Below, in pieces: positions 45,437 to 59,016 of a DNA stretch of 59,146 nt. The DNA comes from Gnetum montanum (lineage: Eukaryota; Streptophyta; Gnetopsida; Gnetales; Gnetaceae). Made by a program: the position numbers and the translations under genes. The DNA is taken from positions 3,020 through 62,165 of the forward strand of contig MNCI01004685.1 of assembly GCA_015680685.1 (NCBI GenBank), in the 5' to 3' direction. How positions within the stretch are numbered: position 1 is the stretch's first letter; each line of letters starts with the position of its first letter. Under the pieces are notes generated by a model that saw only the letters and a program-made list of their open reading frames with translations, had not been told where the DNA came from and searched no databases.

Positions 45437-48221
45437 TCATGTGGTTCTAGGTGGCGGTGGCTGCTCCATGGGTTGCTTCCCCTTGTCTTGTGCTCCAGGT
45501 TTTGGAATTTGATGACATTGAAGTAGTGCCTAGAGATTTTCCTCTTTCATTCGGGGATCCTATGTTGTCCATGCTGATGCTCCAATGTTTGATGGAATCA
45601 GCACCTTCCATGGGCACAATAGTTACAGAAACATTTTATTTGCTTTGACATACCAGGCTATAAACGACCATCGTTCCTTCTCGTAGGCTCTGGCTTTGTC
45701 CCTGTACTCTTGAAACTTTTTAAGCCATTGAGCCAAGTCTGCTGTGGCATCATTTTATCCTTGGTAGCTTGCTTTAACTACCTCTAGTTCAAAATTTGCA
45801 ACTTCTAGCTTCTGTAATGTTTTCTTGTGCTCTGCAAATTCTGCTTCATATTTGGCGTAGGTGGTAGCTACCTGCCCCTTGAGCTTTGTCCTCAAGCACC
45901 CTGCTATCAACATGGCTAGATTGGCATATTGTAGGTTTGCTAATTCCATGTACTCTATAAGATCTTGAATCTACAGGTCCAACTTTTAAGTTTCGCTTGG
46001 TGGGCAAATGCATATGTGTCCAATATGGCCTGCCAATCAGTGTGTTGAGCACTAAAAGTTTTGATGTGGGCCTTAGCCATATGGATCTCCTTCTCAATGA
46101 TTTGCTTAGACATCCCCACCTAGTCTTGGAAATGCTCCTTTAACTTTTCGTACCGCTTGACCTCGTTTTTCCATGCACTTATTTCGATGGCCGTCTTTTG
46201 ACGGATTGCACGTACCTTCATTAAAAGGGTTCAATTTTCTCTAGCCAAATAGTTCATATCTTGATTGAACCTGATCAATTGTTCTTGAAGTTGTTGAAAG
46301 TTTTCTTCAAGAAAATTTCTGTTTCTCCACAGCGGTCAACCAAAGATTGTCAGCAACGAGTTGTTTATTCTCCTCTTGTAAGGCTCTGAGTGCCTTGGCA
46401 TGCACGTAGGTTTGTGCTTGTGCCTTGGAGGCATTCTAGTCAGCCTTCTCTATCTCCTCTGCCACTCTTTTATTATCTACTAATAATTTATTAAGTTGCT
46501 TGGTCCTAAAGGTGTCCAACTAGTCTATGGGAACAAATTGAGAGGGGTTCTACTGTGCAGCTTGTAGGGTTACGAGCCGCTCTTGGAGTTTTGCTAACTT
46601 TGCTTCTGCGTGCTTGACCTTGATCTCTGTCATGACCAACTTTCCCTTGGTAGAGATGAGGTCTAATTATGTTGCTGTGACATCTTGTGGGATATCGAAT
46701 GGGATGTCATTACTTGTCCTATTTGCAGGAACCGATCAAGCACATCCTCATGCTCCACAAGAGTCATCGAGGGACTGACCAATATTTGAGCATCATGTGC
46801 TCTTGTGAAGTCTACCGGTGGCATAACAGGGACATTGAAGGATTCTTTGATGTGGTCTATGACCACTTTTGTGGCTCCTACTGCATCCTAGTGCTGCATG
46901 ACAATCACTGTGGCCCCTTCACCAATCTCGAGTTGCACCTGAAAGGATGCAACGTTTCCTGAAATCTGTTGTGACTAATCAATCTCCCCTCCTCCTGTCT
47001 AAATGGACACCTCTACCCATGCACAATCTATAGAGATAGTGGATTGTACAGTATCATCGATGATGTGGAAGAGATTAGCATCATCACGACTCCCCTAACT
47101 GCCCATCTCAACGATGGCCCTGAGATAGCTCATCGACGATCAATAATCTTGCGGTGGTGGTGGTTGGTCTCATTGGCTTATGCTGGGTCACACTTCTTGT
47201 TGTTGACTGGGCCTTGAGCTTGGAAGTTGGCTAGGCCTTGCAATTTGAGTTGCAGTGGGCCCTACTGTCTATTCTTGCTCTTGCTCTAGCCCTAGTGTCT
47301 CACTAGCACTTTTTCTTGGAGCTGGTGGCTTCATCAGTTCAGCAAATGAAGCATTTTTTGCTCTTCTAGGGATGTCATTGGTGTACCCCAGAATACCAAC
47401 ATGGTTGCACATCTTCCTGATGAGACAAGGGAAGGGCAATGCGAACTTCCTTGTCTTACATTCTTCGAATCACCTTAAGATCTCCATGAGATATAGATGG
47501 GGTAGGTTAGCATTAACATTTCCCATCAATATCGCACTTCCTATTGCCACATATGTTGAAATCCTATTTAATCCTTTTGTGGGGAAGATGTGATAAGTAC
47601 CAATCTTGAAGTAGATTCTCTCTTCCAATGTCAATTCTCCATATATCTTATCTTCTTTACTGTACACCCTATCCAACCAAACCTTTCACACATTAGCATC
47701 AAAGTAAGTGGATAGGTGAGCAACCTTTGACCATGTATTCAAAAGGTTTAACACTTCCAAAATGACCTTGGCGGAAAAATTGATAGACACAGCAATGTCA
47801 ACTGTGGTGCCTTCTTTGTTATTGTGCCAAACTGGTACGTTTTTCCCAAGTACCAGGCACCACTTTTAGAGAGGATAGGCCATAATGGGGATCCTTTGAG
47901 TTGGTCCCTAATGGCCTCAGGAGCGAATTCCATGAAGGATCCTAAGTTCAATTCTACAATCACTGCAGTTGATGTGGACCTTTCACGGATGGCCTGAACA
48001 CACTTCGAGGAAAATGTGAGGTGTTGTCCTTGTTTAGGTGCTACAGCAGCTCCACCTTATGCCTGTCTTGATTGTATAGTAGCAGGAGTGTCTTGATGGA
48101 TACTGAATGATTACACCTCCTGCTCTACATGTTTTTCAGCAGAAACCTATCCTCTACCTCTCCTGGGTCACTTAGACACACCTTGAAAAGGACCTTCTTG
48201 TTGTCCACACTTTGGGGCTAT
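45437..48221 (-). pseudogene. Second reading frame of element B (plant transposon-protein-like plus coiled coil)
   Basis: This is collinear with the frame of element A (5522-8311) and of similar length (about 2785 bases). The start position reads ATA instead of ATG, directly after the acceptor-like GATTGCAG, so even initiation is lost. The region near 47963-47748 (LKGSPLWPILSKSGAWYLGKTYQF) is the best-conserved block and matches A closely. A coiled-coil part lies at about 47000-45700. Numerous stops and shifts show decay. Confidence 0.55.
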
Positions 48222-48522
48222 CTGCAATCACATAGGGCCAATCATTAGTAAGGTTATTTGAAAAAATTAAGTTATACCTTACTTCTTGCCTTAATGAATT
48301 TTTTTCTTATTCCGTGTGATTTAAAGGTAGAAATTTTATGGAAATGTCTCCAAAAGGTTTTAATATGTGGCCCACTTTGCTTAGGTGGTTTCAAAGTTTA
48401 ATTTCCTGGTATAGATAAGGAGATGAAATTTTTTTGGCAAATGTTTATTATTTTTATAAGTAATTACCCTTGATAGTGTCCATTGGGTGATGACGAATTT
48501 CAAAAAATTTATGCACAATTCA

Positions 48523-48551
48523 GAGTGTACCCCTCCCCCACAACTAAGCTG
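48523..48551 (-). other. Internal polypurine-like tract of element B
   Basis: The reverse complement reads TAGTTGTGGGGGAGGGGTAC, the counterpart of 5185-5212 in element A. Confidence 0.4.
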
Positions 48552-48717
48552 AACACTCCAAGTTCAGATAGGTTGAAACAGAATGCAAATCAAAGTGCTA
48601 GCAAGTGAGTTATTGCTGGTAGATCAAGAGGTGTGCAGGTCGCAAGTCGTAGAAGAAAATTTGAAAAACTCCCCCGTGTGAACAGTTGCAAATGATGTTG
48701 ACATTCACGGGGGGCCC

Positions 48718-48800
48718 ATATATATAGGTTAAAAGAACACGATATCGTGTACATGATAGTGTGGCCTCAATATCACATCGATGCAATATTGGGGACCCCA
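48718..48800 (-). promoter_or_regulatory. Internal GATATC/TATA block of element B
   Basis: On the minus strand, ATATTG/GATATCG-type motifs (48740-48800) precede a TATATAT run (about 48718-48727), in the same order and position as 4920-5012 in element A. Conservation of the arrangement in two copies supports a function at the time of activity; promoter activity is inferred. Confidence 0.4.
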
Positions 48801-48809
48801 TATTGTGGC

Positions 48810-50166
48810 CTAATGAAAATAGGGTATTTTGAATAATTGATAAATTTTTTGAAATTTTTCAGTGTAAACTAAGGACTTTAGTTCAATGTGAAGGCTCCAG
48901 GGTAATGTTGATTAGGCCTGATGGCACCAAAAAGGTATCATGGTGTAAAATCTAGCAATGAAGGTCATGAAGAGTATGAGGAAAAAGGGCATGTGTTAGT
49001 GCATAGGAACGTTTGAACTGGAAGGATGATGATGAGGGAAAGAATATCATTGGTGATGCAATACTCGGAGGGTATAAAATGATGTGAGGGTGTGCAACAA
49101 GTACAAATTATAAAAGTCACACAAGTGGGTCCTGCCCAAAGTAGGTTCCAACCTATAATGCCCTTGTGTAACCTCACCTTAAAATGTTCGTAGGCACAAA
49201 AAGTGTGAAATGTAATCCACACTAATTCCACAAAACACACACATGTAAATACCACTGCAATGAGATATGAGTTTCATACTACCCAAGACACAAGTCACAA
49301 TTACATGAATAGTAGGATGAGGTGAATTGTAGAAGGGATTGCAGAAATCGGGACATGAGGTAACTAACTTAGGGGACAATGAATCCTATGTGTAAGGCAT
49401 GATTAGTGTGTCATTAGCTCATCCTTGAAAAATCAAAACCAAGTCCATTCCTTCAATCAATGACATCACATTGCTTCTTCCCATGATGGACAACGATAAG
49501 AGCACCGTGATAGCAAGGCATATGATCACTTAGCATTTTGTTCAAGGGAGGAGTGATTTTGCTTTGTGGCACTCATTTTTTTAAAGTATTTCTTAATCCA
49601 GAGAAGCCGCCTACCTATAGGCATGGATGCATGTCTTTCCAGTGGGACCCCCTGGATTAGAATAATTTTTTTAGGTTGAGTGCCTTTTGATTACTCTTAC
49701 TCCCATTTTTCATTAGATATACAAGGATCTTAGTATAACCAAGCTACATGATAACTCCTACAGATGTCACCAAAGAGAATCCACAAGTCCCCTTGATGTC
49801 ACACCCTAACCATTCTGTCTTGGTTCATCCTTCTTCATTTTGGGTATAATGAGCACAAAATTACTTTAAGTTTTAATTATGTCAAGAATATCATCGTACC
49901 TAGAGTAGAACCTCTTATTAATAGAATGGTTGGATGGATGTGATGGGCTCTCTATCCAAATAATTAGTCACTCGAGACTTGATAGCAAAGAACAACACCT
50001 CAACCAATGAGTCACATGAGTGTTTTATTCATAAATGAGATTACTTATAAAAAGATAAAAAAGACAAAAAGATAAAAAGACAAAACAATAAATTGAAAAA
50101 TGAAATACTGGAAAACAATAAATTGTAAAACTAAAGAAAATGAAAAATATTTATTAGCCTTGCTTG
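48810..50166 (-). other. Non-coding spacer of element B
   Basis: This AT-rich spacer between the gag end and the internal block is collinear with 3431-4919 of element A. No coding domain is present. Confidence 0.5.
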
Positions 50167-52186
50167 TTAGAATGGAGGATACCCCCCATAACTAAATGGT
50201 TGAGCATAGTGAGGATTAATAAATGAAAATTTGGGATCCTTGCATGTTGGATGTATTAGGATCCTATCATATCTGAACCACTGGGTGTCTTTTGATGTGG
50301 TGGTTGGAACATACCTCAAGTGGGGTTCACACACTTCATTATAGTAAGCATAGTGGGGCAATTTATAAGATGTAGTCAATTGATGAGTGGTTGACCCACT
50401 ATGGCACCCATGACCGTAAGGTGGTATGCAAGGATCATGATGTCTCTCGTCATGGTTATATTCATTGGTCCATATAGTTGTTGGAGTGTTAATTGGTGGC
50501 TCGGATGAGATGACATGAGGTGTTGGGTTTGCAGAGAGAGATGTAGCACAGTGTTGGGCTTATGCTGTGTTGGAAGATATAGTGGTCTCAAAACTATGCT
50601 ATCCCTTGTTACAGTCATGTCTAAACAAGGGATGCCTTCGATGTTGTAAAAGGTTCCCACTACTGTTGACAATAGAAACACAAGTAACATTCATGGGTTG
50701 ATGCGGTGGTGCAAACCCTTTAGGCAAAATTGGTGGCGATGTGGAAGGAGGAGAAGGATGAGAATTTTGAAATTGAGGAGTGCAAGGTACCCAAGGTGGT
50801 GGTCCTGTTGGCGAGGGTATGGGTTGATAGTATTGAGGAGAATGATAATAATGTGGTAAGATAGAGGATGTTGACCTGGTTGGGGAAACAAGATGTTGGA
50901 CTTGATAAGCACTTAGGTTCAGATGGTATGAAGGGTATAACGAGTTTGAGAGTGGCCTCCCCCATGACTGGGATTATTTCCACTATAATTGAACACAGTA
51001 TCTCTATACAAACTCTGGGTGTAACACCCTTCCCCAATGCTCCTGTAAATATGACAAGATTGGGCATTGGCCCTTGGGGTGATCGTATAGGAAAATGTTG
51101 CATTGATACGTATGATTTGTAGTTAAGATCTTATTCTCTTCTATCCTTCTTTCTGATTGTCTAAGGGTTTTTTGTTCTGTTTCTTGGTTTTTCATGACTC
51201 TACCTCCAATAATGTTGGCATATTCTCCACATTTTTTATGCATCCATTCCATCATCTTATTGATCTTTGCCTCAATTTCATCCAATGATTGTAGTGTTGG
51301 CAAAGATGGTTCCACCTCCTTGAGGTGAGTTGATTTATCCTCTTCATTATCATGGGCCCTTATTGATTTAAGGTTTTGGGCTTGTTGAGATTTTTCAACA
51401 TTCTCCCATTTAGCCATTTCTCCTTCTTCTTTTGCTACTCGCTTAATAAGTTCTTGGACTTGATGGGTTCGTAGTTCATATAGTTGACCTTAGGCATACA
51501 TCCCTAGGGTTTCCTTTGTTTCATTACAGAGCCCATCTATGATATGGTACATTAGCCTTTCCTTAGAGAACCCATGGCCTGGGCAGTTGTTTAACAATGC
51601 ATAATATCTATCTAAGGCTATGTCCAAGGGTTCATGTTGTGCTTGTTTCCACTTTTGGATTTGTTTCCTAAAGGCTGACACTCTCATGTAGGTTTGATAT
51701 CTTTCATTGAAGAGTTCTACCATTGTTGGCCAATGTCAAATTGATTTTGGTTTTAAAGACCTATACCATACTTTTTCTTGGTCAACGAGTGTCTTAGGAA
51801 AGAGCTTAAGTTTTTGCCATACATTATCAATGTTATTCCATACACAAGCATCATGGAAGGCTTGTAAATGATGTTGTGGATCCTGAAAACTTAGAAAAGT
51901 TATTTAAGTCAAGCCTGGGTAGATGACTTTCCTTACAATGCCTATAGGATATTCGAATAGCCTCTTGTATATGCATTAAGCTTGTAGTGGCTAGTAGGGG
52001 TTCATCGTCACTAGGTATGTTATGCATTCATGAGTTGTGATGATGTTGTCTTTATTTATGTTCATAGGAAACCCCTACATCAGATTGAGTACTCCAAACT
52101 TCATCTTCATCATTATATAATTCATTGGTTCTCCAATGAATTTCCTTACTGGTTGTTGCATTATCATAGTCTTGTGAGAGAGGCAT
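50167..52186 (-). pseudogene. gag of element B
   Basis: The likely start ATG is at 52186 (MPLSQDYDN...). The retrotransposon-gag domain is at 51723-51490 (ELFNERYQTYMRV, YYALLNNCPGHGF, DGLCNETKETLGMYA). A charged linker follows, then a zinc-knuckle-like stretch near 51080 (C...YDHPKGQC) in which the second metal-binding residue is F. Last comes a proline-, histidine- and threonine-rich tail to 50167. Stops and frameshifts break it. No protease domain follows, unlike C and D. Confidence 0.7.
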
Positions 52187-52298
52187 GGTTGTGAGTGGTG
52201 TGTGACGAATTTAATTTAATTTCTTTTCTAAAGGATATATCATTAATACTTGTTATAGTGATCTTGTATGATGTAACTAATTTAGATAACTAGCACCA

Positions 52299-52316
52299 TC
52301 CCCAGCAACTGTGCCA
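52299..52316 (-). other. tRNA-Asp-like primer binding site of element B
   Basis: On the minus strand it reads TGGCACAGTTGCTGGGGA, one base inside the 5' LTR. It differs at three positions from the Athila-type TGGCGCCGTTGCCGGGGA. Confidence 0.75.
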
Positions 52317-52317
52317 A

Positions 52318-53182
52318 TGATAAGTGGCGAGGTACCCCTATACTCAACCATATGAATATGAGCATTTCATGCATAATTCGGTCGAACTTCGTAGATGGGC
52401 TAGTTGTGGTATCTAGATAGTTACTCGTTGGTCGTATTTTGCTATCTTCCCACCTGGACTAGTATATGCTTTGTCACGTATGGTTTAGTCCAGAGTGAGG
52501 TGTATGATATGTTTCTAAACTAATGCTACTCCTGGAGGTAATGGAAATAACTTTAATTAGGCTAAGAGGAAAGGGAGAGAGGGTCTAAGCTAACAGGAGA
52601 TAGGGAGAGAGAATCTAAGCTAGCCTAAGTGCGATGAGCATCTGTTCCTTAATCATCCGTACACATCTTAGGCCTCGTGCACGACTACCATTGGGATTAC
52701 CAAGCGCATGGTCTAAGTACACTATTGGGATACCAAGTAGTCACACGTAGATGCTCGTGATTAAGTTGTACTCATTTCGTGTTTAATAACAATAATAATT
52801 AAGTGGTCAAATGAAGTGAATGTTGGAATGATGAAGTAATCTCGATCTTTAGTTTTGGTCATGTGCGTGTCCAAGTACGTCACACTTGAATAAAGGATGT
52901 CGTATAATTACAATCATCACACTGTGGGCATGCACTAGGGGAAAGGGTTGAGAAGAACTAGAAATGAAAACTAAGAACTAACTAAGACTGACTAACTTCT
53001 ATCTAAAAACTTATTTCAAAATTGAATCCTCTCGTGTGCTTACATGTGTATTTATAGGCTCACACAGGAGTCACAATATCGTGTATCCGATATCGTTATT
53101 TGGGCTACGATATTGAGTACTCAATAACGTGGATCCGATATCCAGGGTCTGATATCACAGCCTGATGAATCATGATTTATCA
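52318..53182 (-). repeat. 5' LTR of element B (865 bp)
   Basis: On the plus strand it runs from TGATAAGTGGCGAGG to GATTTATCA. The minus-strand TATA box is at 53049-53056, preceded in element sense by GATATC/GATATT motifs (53085-53155). The terminal TGATAAG and TTATCA still form an inverted pair. Confidence 0.9.
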
Positions 53183-53187
53183 ACTTC

Positions 53188-54696
53188 TAATAAGAATTTT
53201 CACTAATGAAATTAAGATCTTATTTGGTGACATGAATTTATAATTGAGTAGGCTAGAAGGTTTTAATGATGGTCCAAGATTTTCAACATTTGCAAAGGTA
53301 CTTTGAAGGGAAGATGTGATTTTCCATAGAAGATCCTTATTTAAAGGGGTTAATTTTAGCACTTTTAAAAGCATAAACATGCTAATAATTTGTATTTTCA
53401 ATAAAGTGCTTGTTGAGTAAAGTCAAAAGTTCCAATAAGCTAAATGGATTGGTTTATAGCCATGCTTCTTCCTTGAAGGGAATTTAGAGCTAGGTCACTA
53501 AGATGAGGATAGTTATGATAGTTTAAATTAATGTCATTCATAAATAGGTGATGTTTTTTATTTTTGAGCAGGAATGAGATATGATCTTAATTACATTAAC
53601 CCTATCTTGAATGGTTGAATAACTACTTATGCAAGTCAAATGTAGGAGCTAAGCTACTTGCCATCTTAAAATGAAATTAATGGTAAGATTTAGATCCGAT
53701 AATGGCATGTGGTATGGCTATTCTTGATAGGAATTCCTATCGAGTTTTAGTTTGAGAAAAATTGTCCAATGTTACTAGTATTTTCAGAGAACTACTCATG
53801 ATCAATCCTCAAACAATGAAGAGGTGCCTTGGCTTGGTAACATGCATTTATATTAGGATTACTAAAAAGAATGAATGTGGTCTTAAGGATTATTTTGGAA
53901 GGATCACATTATCATTTCTTTCCAAAATTATTTTTGTAATTAATACCTTAATATTTGCAAGATTTTCATGTAAAAGTGCAATATTTCCAAAAATTATCCA
54001 TTGAAGCCTAATGAATCATTTAAGGTAGAGACACCTTAGCGAAAACTAACATTTAGGAATAGTTGTTAATCCTCTTACCTAGAAATATGGTGTAGACCTC
54101 AACTTGAAGGAATTGTCGAAGGAGAAACAAGAAGGTAGGAAGGATTTCTCACTCAACAACTAATGGAGAAAGCTTAAAATAATACTAGGGGAAGGTATTC
54201 AAGGATGAAAAGTTATTTCTAAGTTTGTGGCTAAGGTGGAAGGGCATAGTAATTAAAAAGTTAGTAGATGGGAATGTAGAGGATGCTTGGTAGGTTGTTA
54301 CTTGGAGGAAGGTGGCGCAAGGTAGAAATAAAGGGCCAAGGCACAATGGTATAAGTAGAAATCACAAATCCTTACTTGAACAAGTCATAAACCATAGAAG
54401 TTAAAAGATAAAATGGGTTAAGAAAAGGAAACCTAGGCTAGGGTTTTACTTAGATGCAATATTTTGGGTCTTGCTTCATTGTCCCAATAAAGAGTAGAGG
54501 ATTATGATATTAACTACCTAATAAGGGTCAAAGAGAGATGAAAAAGGATTGAGGTCATAGATGGACATCAAGAGATACTTGAATATTTTGCCATGGCCAA
54601 AGGAGAGCAACCCAAAGAGCAAAGCCTAAGTATGATATGTGTTGAAGACTTAAAATCAATATCACAACTAATTGGTTCATGATTATGCTTTCTTGG
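53188..54696. other. AT-rich DNA between elements B and D; no gene called
   Basis: Short open frames only. Around 54268-54330 the plus strand reads VEDAW-VVTWRKVAQGRNK, which faintly recalls the linker of plant LINE ORF1 proteins, but nothing else supports it. Probably decayed repeat DNA. Confidence 0.35.
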
Positions 54697-55648
54697 TGAT
54701 GAGATGCGATTCGCACGAGCCGCGATATCACGTCGTCCCCTGCGATATCGCATACACGATATCGCAGTCCGTCGCCAAATCTATAAATAAGAGGTGGCAC
54801 TCCCCTTATTTCCCATCCTAGGATTAAAGTAGGGAAACTCTAGTAGATTTATCACTCCAGAGATAGAATATTTTCCATGTGCCCGTAGTAGGAGTCCCCA
54901 AGTGAACGGATCTTTATTTGAGCAGCTTTGTACCTGAACGTAAGTTGTGTACGGCAATAAAGATGAGCTTTGTGGATAAACCTTGCAGTGCATGGAATAG
55001 GTTTTATTACATGTTATTTCCTACTTGTTATTTATTACCTGCATTAGCGTGGCATGAGTATGACTTGATTACAAGCATTGAAGAATGTGTACGGCTAATC
55101 AAGGAATCGGCTGCTCATCGCAATTAGTCTCTCTCACCCTCAACTCCTAGAATGTGAAATGGGTACAACTTGATTACGAGCATTTACGAATGTGTACGGC
55201 TAGTCAAGGAATTGGCTTCTCATTATGTTTAGGCTAGTTAAGTGCCTCAGTACGACCACTTCGAGCACGTGCATTACGTATGGTGATCCCAGTAACGATT
55301 AGCGTTTGGTAGCCACAGTTGCATAGTTTAGGGTGTGTATGGTAAGTGGGAACGGATGCTAACGCTAGTTAATTTAGACTTAGTCCTTAGTTAGAGTTAG
55401 TTAGTTCCTCAACCCTTCACCTCTTTAGCATAGAAGACATAAAACAAGAAAAGACTAGAAAAATCATATACCTTGGACTTACTTAACCATACACTATGAC
55501 AACAACAAGTAAGTTTAGGAAGACAACGAATGATTAACCCCAAGTGTTCCATGGGGTGTGTAGGCATTTAGTCTGTGAATTTCAACTGGATCGCACGTGC
55601 TACGCTCGTTTCATATGGTTGAGTGTAGGAGTACCTCGCCACTCATCA
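54697..55648 (+). repeat. 5' LTR of element D (952 bp)
   Basis: It runs from TGATGAGATGCGATTCG to CCACTCATCA. GATATC motifs lie at 54724-54766, then TATAAATAA at 54782-54790. It is longer than the C LTRs because a segment of about 130 bases near 55060-55200 (ACTTGATTACAAGCATT / ACTTGATTACGAGCATT) is duplicated. Confidence 0.85.
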
Positions 55649-55649
55649 T

Positions 55650-55667
55650 TGGCACCGTTGCCGGGGA
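55650..55667 (+). other. tRNA-Asp-like primer binding site of element D
   Basis: TGGCACCGTTGCCGGGGA differs at one position from the Athila-type site and is the best-preserved primer site of the family here. Confidence 0.85.
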
Positions 55668-55790
55668 CTAAGTGTTTGTGTGTCGAATAGAGCATAAGGG
55701 ATATCACTCACATCATTGTGAGCCTTAACGAACCTTTGGGTTAATCAAGATAAAAATTTATATAACGGTGAAATTAGCACACTGATAACA

Positions 55791-58268
55791 ATGCCTTCTT
55801 CTCATAAGAGCAACTCACCACCTAAGGACCATCCACGAGACAGTCGGCAACATAAAATACATAACCCAAATTAGCCAAGTCCTAAATAATATAAGATGAC
55901 ATATACTCATCCCGATAAGTATATCCCTAATTTTACTTTTATTCTCCATCAAGACGAACAACTGCGGTGGAGAGATTTGCAAGGTAACATTGTGTTACTC
56001 CTAGACTGATCAATCTCTTGCATGCTTTTTCATGTCTTGGCACAGATAGGCATGACTGAATTATATGTTGAATACATTGCGGAAGACTTTGATATGAGGG
56101 ATTATTATCCCATAGATGCCCAACGTATGAGGGACTTAAGATAGGAGAGTCAACATGCATTTTTTAAGGGCAAGGTCCTGCATGTCCTTAACGAAATAGG
56201 AGATGAGGAACCCCTTATAACGGGTTCTTTAGCAAATGATGTTCCCTCTCCTAACGATGGTGAGGAGGTTGGGTATCAAAATCTACGATCATGATACATA
56301 TCCATGGTTCTAATGCCTGTGAGCACCAACTGTTCATAGAGGGAACAACCACTTATGCTAAGGATAGGCACTTAGATCGTCACCACGATCGGGGCCATAG
56401 CAGCCAAATAGAAGACAAGAAACATCGTCATGGTGATGGTTCCCCTTCTTCTTCTCCTTCATCCCATCACTCACCCTCTCCTTCCACAGATGGGCATAGC
56501 CACCATGAACATAAAGGTGAGGATAAAGGTAAGAAAGATGAAATACCTCAATGGGAAAGTCGAGAGAGAGGACAAGGGCAAGGATGTAGAGAGAGTAGGG
56601 AACAATGTAGACATCACAGGCATCATGAAAGAGAAGATCATAACGAGCCCCTACTCGCAACCCGAAGTATGCTTGACATAACGGAGATAGTTAGGATTCC
56701 CACAAGGCATTTAAAAGATAGTCGGATCAAACGATTAGACATGAACAATATCCCATGATTTGAAGGGGGATACAATGCTGATCTGCAAAATCATTTACGG
56801 GCATTCCAAGATGCCTGTGCCTCGTAGAATATAGAAAATGAGTGGCAAAAACTTAAGTTGTTCCCAAGGACACTCACCAAGGAAGCAGAGAGCTGGTACC
56901 GGTCCTTAGAACCGGAAACCATCAGGAGGTGGAGTACGATGCTAGAACTGTTCAATGAAAAGTATCAAATATACTCCAGAGTGTTCAATTTGCGTAAGAA
57001 GATCCAAGGCTGGAAGTAAGGTACACATGAACCCTTGGATGCTTCCATGGCCTACTACTACACATTGTTACATCGTTGCCCGGGCCATGGGTACACTCAG
57101 CGGGATCAACTTTGTCACATCGTGGATGGGCTAAGGCATGAAACTAGAAGAACCCTTGAAACTTATGCCCAAGGGAGACTCTCACAATGTACATAGCTTG
57201 TTGAAACAAGTAGCAAAAGAAGAAGGTGAGCTACTCAAAAGGGAAAGTGTGGAAGAATACAACTGTGATTCCTCCCTTCGAAAGAAGGGAGTGAAATGTT
57301 GTGATGAAGAGGATGAGTCACCAATCGAAAAGTTGGTGAACAGGAAGACCTTGCCGATTCAAAAGTTAACAACAAAAATAGCGGCTAAGGTAGATGATGT
57401 ATGGAGTTCCTTAGACTCTAAAATTGAAATTGTCTTAAAAATTGTAGAAAATTCTAAGGTAGAACAAAGTACTGACAAAGGTAAGAGAAAGTGGAGAGAT
57501 TTAGGCCCTGCACATAACAAGGGTAAGGAAAAAATCACTAACTTCGATGTGGCTATGGATTTGGATTCAGACGATGATAGTGGATGTGAGATCTACCATT
57601 ATGACCATCCTAAGGGATGTTATCCAATCATCTCACATTTGCAGGAGTCTGGGGTGTATGCACTTAATGCAAGACTTAACCAACGGTAGACACCCCGAAG
57701 GTTACCTTATCCCGAAGGTAACCCAAGGCAGTTCTACCAACCCTTAACGTATTATCCAAGTGGAACCCCCACAACCCATCTAACAGCATCAGCAATGGAA
57801 ATACCCACAGTCATGGGGGATGCCATTGCCAACACATCAATACCCTTATCGGCAACTGACCCTTATGGATATTATGTGCAACAGCCGATTTCTCCAAGTG
57901 ACTCTATGAGTCACACAACTCCCCGTCATTACTACCAAGTTCAGGAGTACTTCAGAAGGACTCCTTCTCCTTCAGGAGACACTCCATATCCACACCATCC
58001 TCCTAATCCATCCGCACCTCTTCCACCAGTAGTAGTTCCCATAACACCTCCTGCTCCAACAATGCAAGGGGAACTTCCTCCTCAACCGCAGCAACGTCAC
58101 ATTGCAAGAGCTATAAATATTCAACTTGTTGCTGGTTTTGACAATTGTAAAAAGGGAAGACCCTTCTTCAGAACCAAAAGCCCAGACAAACTCTCTCAAC
58201 AACAAGTAGTTGGGCCCATGTACACACATCCACCATCTAACACTTTGGAGCACCCTTCAATCCAATAG
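55791..58268 (+). pseudogene. gag of element D
   Basis: The start ATG is at 55791. A charged region with serine/histidine-rich low complexity (56291-56758) is followed by the gag domain at about 56940-57170 (MLELFNEKYQIYSRV..., YYTLLHRCPGHGY..., DGLRHETRRTLETYAQGR). An open 183-codon charged segment runs 57138-57689, ending in a knuckle-like CEIYHYDHPKGCY. A proline/tyrosine/glutamine-rich tail runs to 58268. A few stops and frameshifts separate these parts. It is less decayed than in C. Confidence 0.75.
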
Positions 58269-59016
58269 AGCGTAACGCATATGGTTATGTTAACCCATAC
58301 CGTAACCGACTGTATCAAGGTAGGCCACCTTCCTAGGAAACTAACTGATCCTGGAAGTCCCTTAATCTACCTTCAAGTCACCAAAAATGAACCACATAGG
58401 GCTCTTCTTAACTTAGGTTTTGGAGTTAACTTAATTTCACGAGAGATGTATCACGCCTAGAACCTGCACCAACTCAAGAAGAGCAACATTCAACTAGAGT
58501 TGGCAGACCAGTCCATCACCATTCCCTTGGAATTGGTGGAGGACATCATTACCACTGTGTGGTTGGTCCTACCTAGCTGATTTCTTGGTGATTAAGGTGA
58601 ACAACAACGAAGGGGACTTCCCAATTATAATGGGAAGGGCATGAATTAGTACAGTAGACGCATGCCTTAGGATTTGTGATCTTTTCTTGCAAATTTCTAA
58701 GGTAAACATTTATGGAGAGATCAAGAAGAGGAAAGTTCCATGCATCACATACAGTGATTCATTGGGTGATGACATGGAGGAATTGTCTCCATGTAACAAG
58801 TGTGTCCTTGAAACTTTGCAACAAAGATGCTTGTATGTAGCAACCACACAAGAAGTAGTAGATACCCCGTGGTTGACAGCTACTAGAAGGAGTAGACAAA
58901 TATGCATGGAACGAACTGAGGAAACCCATGCCAACAACAAAGGAATAGACACAGTGGAATATGAGCATTGCCAACTTCCATCCCTCAATCTAAGATCATC
59001 AATTGGGAGAAGTTGA
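58269..59016 (+). pseudogene. Retropepsin-like protease remnant of element D
   Basis: The sequence (LTDPGSPLIYLQVT..., ALLNLGFGVNLISREMYHA) matches the protease of element C. The catalytic D-S/T-G position reads N-L-G, so the essential aspartate is replaced. Stops at about 58459 and 58560 break it. The readable end (58687-59016) holds KVPCITYSDS and cysteine-bearing stretches also present in C. No reverse transcriptase follows in the window. Confidence 0.6.

Larger units (their letters stand above)
44379..53182 (-). mobile_element. Ty3-like element B, complete but non-autonomous
   Basis: It runs on the minus strand from 53182 to 44379. The 5' LTR (52318-53182), a tRNA-Asp-like primer site, gag, spacer, internal GATATC/TATA block, second frame, polypurine tract and 3' LTR (44379-45244) are all present. 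The target duplication ACTTC flanks it (44374-44378 and 53183-53187). The two LTRs differ at roughly one base in ten over the first 200 bases by eye, mostly transitions, so it is old. No protease, reverse transcriptase, RNase H or integrase is seen. Confidence 0.9.

Noticed and set aside
54268-54500. Possible LINE ORF1 segment
   Set aside because: One short motif with an internal stop is too little evidence.
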